NCBI GenBank assembly: GCA_002337925.1
Contig: DDHB01000016.1
Span: 1 to 11,447 of the forward strand
DNA: 11,447 nt
Reading direction: 5' to 3'
Source: Sporomusaceae bacterium UBA1887
GTDB lineage: Bacteria > Bacillota > Negativicutes > Sporomusales > DSM-15969
The notes under the pieces were generated by a model, which had not been told where the DNA came from, did not search any database, and saw only the letters and a list, made by a program, of their open reading frames with translations. Positions 6,184 through 11,447 of the stretch are shown piece after piece; position 1 is the stretch's first letter, and every line of letters starts with the position of its first letter. The position numbers and the translations under genes are program-made.

Positions 6184-8145
6184 TTAGCTTCTTGTACGGG
6201 CCATTAGACGGGACATTTTATCTGCAAAACCAATTGGATCTTCTGGCGGCAGACCTTCAATCAGCATGGCCTGAACATAAAGCAAATCGCAATAATCCTG
6301 GAAGGCTTCCGAATCAGGAGCAGTTTGATATAGATTCTTAAGTGCAGCAAATACTTCGTGATCAGGATTAAGTTCAAGAATACGTTTCGCTTTGAACATA
6401 GTCTTGTTCATTTCGGCCAGAATCTGTTCCATAGAGAGGCTGATGCCGCTATTGTCACTGACTAGGCAAACTGCGCTTGATTTTAAACGGCTGCTAATTT
6501 TAACATCAGCAATTTTACCATTCAAGTGCTCTTTTACTGCTTTAATCAATCCTTCATTTTCCTTGGCAAGAGCTTCGGTATCTTTTTTGCTTTCTTCTGT
6601 ATCGATTTCGTCAAGATTCAAATCCCCGCGGCTGACGGACTGGAAATTCTTTTCTTTGTATTCCCGTAAAGCGTCAATAGCAAATTCGTCTACCTGGTCA
6701 AACAGATAAAGGACTTCAATTCCTTTTTCACGCAGCAGCTCCAGCTGAGGCAGGCGCTCTACCGAGGCCTGATCTTTGCCGGTAGCATAATAGATCGATT
6801 TTTGGTTTTCTTTCATACGCTGCAAGTACTCATCCAGGGTAGTCAGCTCTTCGGCTGAGCGGGAGGAGGAGAATAATAACAAATCTTTTAACTTTTCTCT
6901 GCTTTGGTAATCGGAATAAACACCGATTTTAATTGCCCTGCCAAATTCTTTCCAAAATTTTTCGTATTTTGGGCGGTCTTTGCTTAATAGGCCAGTCAAT
7001 GCCTTGAGGACATTCTTTTCCAAATTCTTGCCGATTAGTTTTAGCTGACTGCTGTGCTGCAGAAGCTCCCGGGAAATGTTTAAGGAAAAGTCAGGTGAAT
7101 CAACTAAGCCTCGGACAAAGCGCAGGTATTCAGGCAATAAGTCCTTACAGTTGTCCATGATGAAAATTTGTTTTGAATAAAGCCGGATACCGGCAGCAGC
7201 CTCGCGATCATAGAAGTCATAAGGAGCATGAGAAGGAATAAACAAGAGTGACGTGTATTCAACAGCGCCTTCTGCTTTGTTATGAAGAATTTCCAAAGGT
7301 TCTTCCCAGTCGTGGAACAGATTTTTGTAGAAATCGTGATATTCTTCATTCGTTATGGAGGCTTTGCTCTTTGTCCACAACGGCGTCATGGAGTTTAACG
7401 TACGTAACTCTATAACTTCTTTTACCGGTGCATCTTCAATAACCTTGCCCTCTGCATCGCGTTCACGCTCTTCTATTACAAAATTCATTTTAATGGGGTA
7501 GCGGATATAGTCGGAGTATTTTTTTATTAGGGATTGAATATTGGTGGTCGTTAAGAAGTTTTGCTCCGGCTTTTCAGGGGAGTGAAACTCTGGTTTTAGG
7601 CTTAGGGTAAGCGTAGTTCCGCGCTGCGGTTTGTCAATTTCCTCAATCGTATATGTACCATCACCGGTTGATTCCCATTTAATGCCCTTCTCCTGGCCGG
7701 GAGCACGCGTCAGGAGGGTTACTTTATCAGCAACCATAAAAGCTGAATAAAAACCAACGCCGAATTGACCGATTAACTCATGATCAGCAGTTGCTTCGTT
7801 CTCTTTGAGCTTTTCAAAAAAAGCTTTGGTACCTGATTTGGCAATTGTACCAATGTTTTCAATTACCTCATCATAGGTCATGCCAATACCATTATCAGAA
7901 ATCGTTAATGTGTGGCTGTTTTCATCGGGAACAATAAAAATTTCAAAATCACGGTTGTTCTCGAGTAAGTCTTGATTTGTTAATGACTCAAAGCGAATCT
8001 TATCAATTGCATCAGAGGCATTAGAGATGAGTTCCCGTAAAAATATTTCCCGGTTAGTATAAATAGAATGAACCATTAAATCCAGCAGTTGTTTGGTTTC
8101 TGCCTGAAATTCCCTGGTTTCTTTGGTAATAGCTTGTTCAGTCAT
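6184..8145 (-). CDS. htpG: Molecular chaperone HtpG (bacterial Hsp90)
   Basis: This 653-aa protein is a full-length HtpG, the cytosolic dimeric ATP-dependent chaperone that remodels partly folded proteins. The N-terminal GHKL ATPase domain shows NREIFLRELISNASDAIDK (31-49) with the catalytic glutamate E38 and Mg-binding N42. It also has DNGIG (84-88), the lid segment IAKSGTKAFF (101-110) and GQFGVGFYSAF (126-136). The middle domain carries NISRELLQ (355-362), where R358 is the conserved arginine contacting the ATP phosphate. The C-terminal dimerisation region follows to the end and there is no MEEVD tail, as expected for bacteria. Length is typical. The ATG has AAGGAGA at 6-nt spacing. A promoter and a perfect CIRCE operator lie upstream, so HrcA repression is predicted. 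It is transcribed alone, possibly with read-through from the LysR gene upstream. Confidence 0.98.
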   Translation of the reverse strand: MTEQAITKETREFQAETKQLLDLMVHSIYTNREIFLRELISNASDAIDKIRFESLTNQDLLENNRDFEIFIVPDENSHTLTISDNGIGMTYDEVIENIGTIAKSGTKAFFEKLKENEATADHELIGQFGVGFYSAFMVADKVTLLTRAPGQEKGIKWESTGDGTYTIEEIDKPQRGTTLTLSLKPEFHSPEKPEQNFLTTTNIQSLIKKYSDYIRYPIKMNFVIEERERDAEGKVIEDAPVKEVIELRTLNSMTPLWTKSKASITNEEYHDFYKNLFHDWEEPLEILHNKAEGAVEYTSLLFIPSHAPYDFYDREAAAGIRLYSKQIFIMDNCKDLLPEYLRFVRGLVDSPDFSLNISRELLQHSSQLKLIGKNLEKNVLKALTGLLSKDRPKYEKFWKEFGRAIKIGVYSDYQSREKLKDLLLFSSSRSAEELTTLDEYLQRMKENQKSIYYATGKDQASVERLPQLELLREKGIEVLYLFDQVDEFAIDALREYKEKNFQSVSRGDLNLDEIDTEESKKDTEALAKENEGLIKAVKEHLNGKIADVKISSRLKSSAVCLVSDNSGISLSMEQILAEMNKTMFKAKRILELNPDHEVFAALKNLYQTAPDSEAFQDYCDLLYVQAMLIEGLPPEDPIGFADKMSRLMARTRS

Positions 8146-8188
8146 GCATATTCTCCTTTTTAAGTAATTTTAAGTGAATAAGCGATTG

Positions 8189-8215
8189 TTAGCACTCTAG
8201 TTAAATGAGTGCTAA
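8189..8215. promoter_or_regulatory. Perfect CIRCE operator (HrcA binding site)
   Basis: TTAGCACTC (8189-8197), nine spacer bases, then GAGTGCTAA (8207-8215): an exact match to the CIRCE inverted repeat bound by the heat-shock repressor HrcA. It sits in the predicted htpG 5' leader, immediately downstream of the transcription start, as at groESL and dnaK operons in Firmicutes. Confidence 0.95.
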
Positions 8216-8225
8216 CGTTATTTCT

Positions 8226-8254
8226 ATCATAACGCGATATTTGTGTAAAATCAA
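8226..8254 (-). promoter_or_regulatory. Sigma-A promoter of htpG
   Basis: On the minus strand TTGATT (8249-8254) and TATGAT (8226-8231) are spaced by exactly 17 nt. The predicted start, near 8219, falls directly beside the CIRCE operator, leaving a leader of about 75 nt. The vegetative-type promoter plus CIRCE fits HrcA control by repression rather than an alternative heat-shock sigma factor. Confidence 0.75.
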
Positions 8255-8295
8255 TTATTTTTCCAGCAAAATATGCAAAATTTAAAGCTTATTTA

Positions 8296-9189
8296 CTATT
8301 GACCCTGTTTCAAAAAGAAATTTTTAGTGAATTTTAACCATTCCCGGGCGGCAAAAGATAAGTAACGGTTTTTTTTACGGATAATAGCTAGTTTCCAGGG
8401 AATAACCGGATCTGTTAAGGGGATGCAGCGGAAACGCTCGCTGTCTAACCCCTTGCAGATTGTTTCCGGTAATAGGGCGATGCCAAGCTTTGCACCTACC
8501 ATTTCTCCGATAAAATCCCATTGCGAGCTTTGGCAGGCAATAGCAGGCCGGAAGCCTCTGGCCTGGCATTGGTCGAGAATGTGATCATATAAAGAAAAAT
8601 CCTCTTTATATAACACAAAGGGTTCCTCCTTGAGATCCGATAAGGTGAGTTCAGGCTTTTCGGCAAGTGGATGATCGCGGTACAAAACAATGCATAATGC
8701 TTCATTCACAAAAGAAAAAATTTCTAACCCATCCAGGCTTGCCGGCAGGGCGATTACACCAATGTCCAGTGTCCCCTCTTCAACACCTCTTTCGATTTGC
8801 TTTGAGCCAACCTCAATTAATTTGATTTGAATATGCGGGTAAGTTTGTCTGAAGAGGCCAATTACTTTAGGGAAAAAGCGTGCGCCCACCATGGGGGGGA
8901 GACCAATGGTGATCTCGCCACGCTGCAGGTTAAATATTTCGCTTAATTCGGAGGTGAGATCCTGAAACTCCAGAACAACATGCTGCGCTTTTTCGAAAAC
9001 TGCTTTTCCGGCATCGGTTAATTCAATCTCCCGCCCAGTTCGCTCCAGGAGAGTAACATTTAATTCGTTTTCAAGAGTTTTAATTACTTTACTGATAGAG
9101 GGCTGACTGACACGCAGAGTTTGTGACGCTTTTGTAAAACTTTTTTGGCGGGCTACTTCAAGAAAGTAACTTAAATGCAATATATCCAC
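8296..9189 (-). CDS. cidR: LysR-family transcriptional regulator, CidR-like
   Basis: This 297-aa protein is a complete LysR-type regulator. The N-terminal winged helix-turn-helix covers about residues 1-60: the segment from FTKASQTLRVSQPSISKVIK (18-37) includes the recognition helix, and LLERTGREIELTDAG follows. A linker helix leads to the two-lobed effector domain (about 88-290). Its start is shared with the divergent cidA-cidB pair across a 118-base gap, the same arrangement as ywbI-ywbHG in Bacillus subtilis and cidR-cidABC in staphylococci, where the regulator activates the pair in response to acetate or overflow metabolism. The role here is inferred from family and gene order. The GTG start has GGAGGA at 5-nt spacing; an overlapping ATG is out of frame. 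I see no terminator after the stop, so transcripts could run into htpG. Confidence 0.85.
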   Translation of the reverse strand: MDILHLSYFLEVARQKSFTKASQTLRVSQPSISKVIKTLENELNVTLLERTGREIELTDAGKAVFEKAQHVVLEFQDLTSELSEIFNLQRGEITIGLPPMVGARFFPKVIGLFRQTYPHIQIKLIEVGSKQIERGVEEGTLDIGVIALPASLDGLEIFSFVNEALCIVLYRDHPLAEKPELTLSDLKEEPFVLYKEDFSLYDHILDQCQARGFRPAIACQSSQWDFIGEMVGAKLGIALLPETICKGLDSERFRCIPLTDPVIPWKLAIIRKKNRYLSFAAREWLKFTKNFFLKQGQ

Positions 9190-9307
9190 ATGAATCCTCC
9201 GATGCTAACTGCATTATAGCTTTAACGCATAGCTGTTATATATTACAAGTATTTTATTATTCCTGCCAGCCGCTGTAGACTGTTAAACATGACAGGAGTG
9301 AGGAAAT
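9190..9307. promoter_or_regulatory. Divergent regulatory region between the LysR gene and cidAB
   Basis: A perfect TATAAT reads on the minus strand at 9213-9218, positioned as the -10 of the regulator, without a good -35. Around it GCAT-TATAGCT (9211-9221) and GCATAGCT (9227-9234) form an imperfect direct repeat, a candidate LysR-protein site overlapping the regulator promoter, consistent with autoregulation. For cidA only a moderate -10 (TATTAT, 9255-9260) is seen, with no clear -35, as expected for an activator-dependent promoter. Confidence 0.4.
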
Positions 9308-9682
9308 ATGCAATTTTTGAAAACTACAGGTCAGGTTTTGTTGTTATGTGGTATTAGTGTAATTGGAAATAGCCTTTCCGAGCTGAGTGGAATGGACATT
9401 CCTGGAAATTTAGTTGGCATGGCAATTCTTTTTGGATTACTGGAGTACAAGGTAATTGCTTTAGACTGGGTTGAGGCAGGAGCAAATTTTTTAATTGCTG
9501 AATTATTATTGTTTTTCATCCCCTCTGCTATTGGGATCATGCAGTACGAGAATATATTTGCCAGTAAAATAGGGGCGCTGTTGTTTGTTTTGGTTTTCAG
9601 TATCATAGCAGTGCTGCTTTTTGTAGTATTTTCGACTGAACTGGTCAGTCGCTACCGGGGAAGAAGGGAAAAGGCATGTTAA
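9308..9682 (+). CDS. cidA: CidA/LrgA-family holin-like membrane protein
   Basis: This 124-aa protein has four hydrophobic segments (about 6-22, 31-47, 62-80, 88-110) and a short basic C-terminal tail, the normal layout of the CidA/LrgA family. Diagnostic motifs are IPGNLVGMAILFGLLEY (31-47) and FFIPSAIGIMQY (69-80). CidA and LrgA oligomerise in the membrane; they are described as holin/antiholin-like factors in cell lysis and, with their LrgB-type partner, as small-carboxylate (pyruvate) transport components. The ATG has AGGAG 9 nt upstream, with a second GAGG closer in. The stop overlaps the next gene by 7 nt, so the two are translationally coupled. CidA and LrgA cannot be separated by sequence alone; the CidA name rests on the CidR-like neighbour. 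Confidence 0.9.
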   Translation: MQFLKTTGQVLLLCGISVIGNSLSELSGMDIPGNLVGMAILFGLLEYKVIALDWVEAGANFLIAELLLFFIPSAIGIMQYENIFASKIGALLFVLVFSIIAVLLFVVFSTELVSRYRGRREKAC

Positions 9683-10365
9683 TGTTATTTGGACTGGTGC
9701 TGACGATTATTGTTTATGGAATTGCTAAGCTTATTTACCAGCGATCATCTATGCTGCTGCTATCACCGCTTATTGTTTGTCCGATTATTTTGATTACCCT
9801 GCTGACTATTTCCCATATTTCCTTTAAGGCTTATGACCAGGGCGGACATCTGCTTAGCTTAATGCTGCAGCCGGCGACAGTTGCTTTTGCCGTACCGATG
9901 TATAGATACCGGGCAATCATTAGAAAATATCTTGCAGAGCTTATCATCAGCGTAACTGGTGGGGCAATTGTGGCTATTTTTACTTCCGTAAGTGCAGCTG
10001 AATTAATGGGACTTGATTCTCAGATTGCGACTAGCCTGGCTCCGCGGTCAATTACTACACCGATGGCCATTAATGTTACTCAGGTCTTAGGCGGGGACCC
10101 TTCGATGACCGCCGTATTTGTGATTGCTACGGGAGTGCTTGGCGTATTATTGACATCATCGGCGCTAAAATGGGGCTCCATTAAGCGGCCTGTTACCAGA
10201 GGTATGATGTTTGGCATAAGCGCTCATGGGACAGGGACATCGAAAGCGTATGAAATGGGAGTCCTGGAAGGGGCAATTGCCAGCCTGTCTATGATTTTCA
10301 TGGGGTTGATTACAACAGTGGCCGCTCCATTATTAGTACCTGTTTGCTTTTATTTTTGGCGATAG
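9676..10365 (+). CDS. cidB: CidB/LrgB-family membrane protein
   Basis: This 229-aa protein is a full-length LrgB-family member. Conserved blocks visible are LQPATVAFAVPMYR (64-77), LAPRSITTPMAI (121-132) and GISAHGTGTSKAYEMG (180-195), set among six or seven hydrophobic segments. It acts with the preceding small holin-like protein at the inner membrane, with a proposed role in lysis control or in export or uptake of pyruvate-like metabolites under overflow conditions. The chosen ATG (9676) overlaps the upstream stop by 7 nt with an AAGGG site 7 nt before it. A second in-frame ATG at 9682 with AAAAGG upstream is an equally reasonable start and would shorten the protein by two residues. A strong terminator ends the operon. 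Confidence 0.92.
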   Translation: MLMLFGLVLTIIVYGIAKLIYQRSSMLLLSPLIVCPIILITLLTISHISFKAYDQGGHLLSLMLQPATVAFAVPMYRYRAIIRKYLAELIISVTGGAIVAIFTSVSAAELMGLDSQIATSLAPRSITTPMAINVTQVLGGDPSMTAVFVIATGVLGVLLTSSALKWGSIKRPVTRGMMFGISAHGTGTSKAYEMGVLEGAIASLSMIFMGLITTVAAPLLVPVCFYFWR

Positions 10366-10378
10366 TACAATTAATAAC

Positions 10379-10443
10379 AAAAAAGCAGGCGGGCTGTATC
10401 AATTAGGTTTTGTAATCTAGTTGAAACAGCCCATTTGCTTTTT
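10379..10443 (+). terminator. Long intrinsic terminator of the cidAB operon
   Basis: A multi-part stem joins AAAAAGCA (10380-10387) with TGCTTTTT (10436-10443). Inside it GGGCTGT (10391-10397) pairs with ACAGCCC (10426-10432), and TCAATTAG (10399-10406) pairs with CTAGTTGA (10417-10424). The stem ends in a T-run, and the A-run on the left could allow some termination from the other side. Confidence 0.85.
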
Positions 10444-10555
10444 ATTGTTTAGTCGATTTACAAGGAATTTTGGGATTCGAACTCGAATCTAATAATCTCT
10501 TCAGGAATGTTACCCTGGAGTATCCTCCCGAAGTTAAGCAGAAAGAAGGTAAACT

Positions 10556-11308
10556 ATGAAACTGGTATCATGGAATGTGAATGGTCTTAGAGCATGCCTT
10601 TCAAAGGGATTTATTGAATTTTTTACAGAGATAGATGCTGATATATTTTGTGTACAGGAAACGAAGATGCAGGAAGGTCAGGTTGAAATTAACTTTTCCG
10701 GCTATGAAAAATACTGGAACTTTGCTGTGAAAAAAGGCTATTCCGGCACAGCTGTATTTACCCGTATTAAGCCAATATCCGTTGCTTACGGCATGAATAA
10801 TGCGGAGCATGACCAGGAAGGCCGACTAATAACTCTGGAATTTGATGAATTTTTTCTGGTAAATGTATATACACCAAATTCACAGCGGGAGCTTGCGCGG
10901 CTTGATTATCGAATGAAATGGGAGGATGATTTCCGGGCATATCTGCAGCAACTTGATAAGACAAAACCGGTGATTGTCTGCGGTGATATCAATGTTGCCC
11001 ATCAGGAAATAGATTTGAAAAATCCGAAAACCAATAAACGCAATGCAGGCTTTACGGACGAGGAGAGAGGGAAGTTTACAGAATTGCTTGAGGGGGGCTT
11101 TACTGACAGCTTCCGACTGCTTTATCCGAACAAAGAGCAGGCATATACCTGGTGGTCTTATATGATGGGGGCAAGAGCCAGGAATATTGGTTGGCGTATC
11201 GATTATTTTCTAATTTCCAATCGTCTCAGGGAACATGTTAAAGATGCCGTTATTTATCCGGATATTATGGGCAGCGATCATTGCCCGGTAGGTTTGCAGA
11301 TATATTGA
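10556..11308 (+). CDS. xth: Exodeoxyribonuclease III / class II AP endonuclease
   Basis: This 250-aa protein is an Xth/ExoA-family enzyme (exonuclease-endonuclease-phosphatase fold). It cuts DNA 5' to abasic sites and trims 3' blocking groups in base excision repair in the cytoplasm. All active-site blocks are present: WNVNGLRA (6-13), CVQETK (32-37) with metal-binding E35, VNVYTPN (102-108) with the catalytic tyrosine, VCGDINVAH (141-149) with D144 and N146, RIDYFLIS (214-221), and the terminal GSDHCPVG (239-246) with the catalytic D-H pair. Length matches Bacillus subtilis ExoA (about 252 aa). The ATG has AGAAGG at 6-nt spacing. It is a single-gene unit between two terminators; no clear promoter could be assigned in the 112 bases upstream. 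Confidence 0.97.
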   Translation: MKLVSWNVNGLRACLSKGFIEFFTEIDADIFCVQETKMQEGQVEINFSGYEKYWNFAVKKGYSGTAVFTRIKPISVAYGMNNAEHDQEGRLITLEFDEFFLVNVYTPNSQRELARLDYRMKWEDDFRAYLQQLDKTKPVIVCGDINVAHQEIDLKNPKTNKRNAGFTDEERGKFTELLEGGFTDSFRLLYPNKEQAYTWWSYMMGARARNIGWRIDYFLISNRLREHVKDAVIYPDIMGSDHCPVGLQIY

Positions 11309-11348
11309 GCAAAACGACTCACTAGCTTTTGTTGGTGAGTCGTTTTGC
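11309..11348. terminator. Terminator after xth
   Basis: GCAAAACGACTCAC (11309-11322) and GTGAGTCGTTTTGC (11335-11348) form a perfect 14-bp stem with a 12-nt loop, starting right after the xth stop. The A-run and T-run lie at the base of the stem, so the core hairpin GACTCAC/GTGAGTC followed by GTTTT can terminate in either direction. Confidence 0.8.
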
Positions 11349-11368
11349 GTGTAAACAGCGTACCTGGA

Positions 11369-11447
11369 AAGAGATTGCCGCGTCGTTTTACTCCTCGCAA
11401 TGACACTAAGTCGGGTGTCATCACGAGCGTAGCGTGGCGATCTCCTT
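11369..11447. repeat. Degenerate palindromic intergenic repeat, reaching the window edge
   Basis: The left arm begins AAGAGATTGCC (11369-11379) and ends TGACAC (11401-11406). The right arm begins GTGTCA (11415-11420) and ends GGCGATCTCCTT (11436-11447), with an 8-nt loop between. The arms are imperfect: the outer 10 and inner 6 bases pair well and the middle contains gaps. The CTCGCAATGACA and GAGCGTAGCG segments resemble a family of dispersed GAGATTGC...CGCAATGACA repeats I associate with many Firmicute and other bacterial genomes. The element may continue beyond the window. Confidence 0.6.

Noticed and set aside
10470..10490. GGGATTCGAACTCGAATC, similar to a tRNA T-arm on either strand
   Set aside because: The flanking bases do not form a T-stem and no acceptor, D or anticodon arm is present; it is a short dyad ATTCGA/TCGAAT.
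10526..10540. CCCGAAGTTAAGC, similar to a conserved part of 5S rRNA
   Set aside because: The match is only about a dozen bases and the surrounding sequence does not fit a 5S rRNA, so it is most likely chance.
1..11447. CRISPR arrays, tRNA or rRNA genes, transposases, toxin-antitoxin or defence genes
   Set aside because: None was seen on either strand; all substantial coding regions are housekeeping or transport families.

Overview
The window looks like chromosome of a low-to-medium G+C Firmicute. The ribosome binding sites are strong (AGGAGG/GGAGG types), GTG and TTG starts occur, and the intrinsic terminators end in T-tracts. A perfect CIRCE operator and a YwbI-YwbH-YwbG-like (CidR-CidA-CidB) cluster also fit. 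The gene set and the style of the dispersed repeats make a Negativicutes (Sporomusaceae-type) host plausible, but this is an impression that the sequence alone does not prove. Nothing suggests a phage, plasmid or defence island. Every protein gene belongs to a recognisable family; the less ordinary material is between the genes.

Layout, left to right: a bidirectional terminator; helD (minus), an RNA-polymerase-associated helicase-like ATPase; an apparently gene-free gap of 320 bases with a consensus sigma-A promoter pointing right and a terminator about 200 nt downstream, a candidate small RNA; a nitroreductase (minus) with its own terminator; an AEC-family permease (plus), divergent from the nitroreductase; a 385-base gap holding a long palindromic repeat and a terminator hairpin; an APC-superfamily amino acid permease (plus) starting at a TTG codon; a shared convergent terminator; htpG (minus, Hsp90) with a clear promoter and a perfect CIRCE operator; a LysR regulator (minus); the divergent cidA-cidB pair (plus), overlapping by 7 nt; a long terminator; xth/exoA (plus, exonuclease III/AP endonuclease) with its terminator; and a degenerate palindromic repeat running to the right edge.

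Functionally the window is a set of mostly single-gene units, each with its own signals. The one evident circuit is the LysR regulator with the divergent holin-like cidAB pair, which in relatives responds to overflow metabolism and affects cell lysis. htpG is predicted to be repressed by HrcA and induced by protein-folding stress. The observations most worth following up are the candidate sRNA, the CIRCE control of htpG and the two palindromic repeats.
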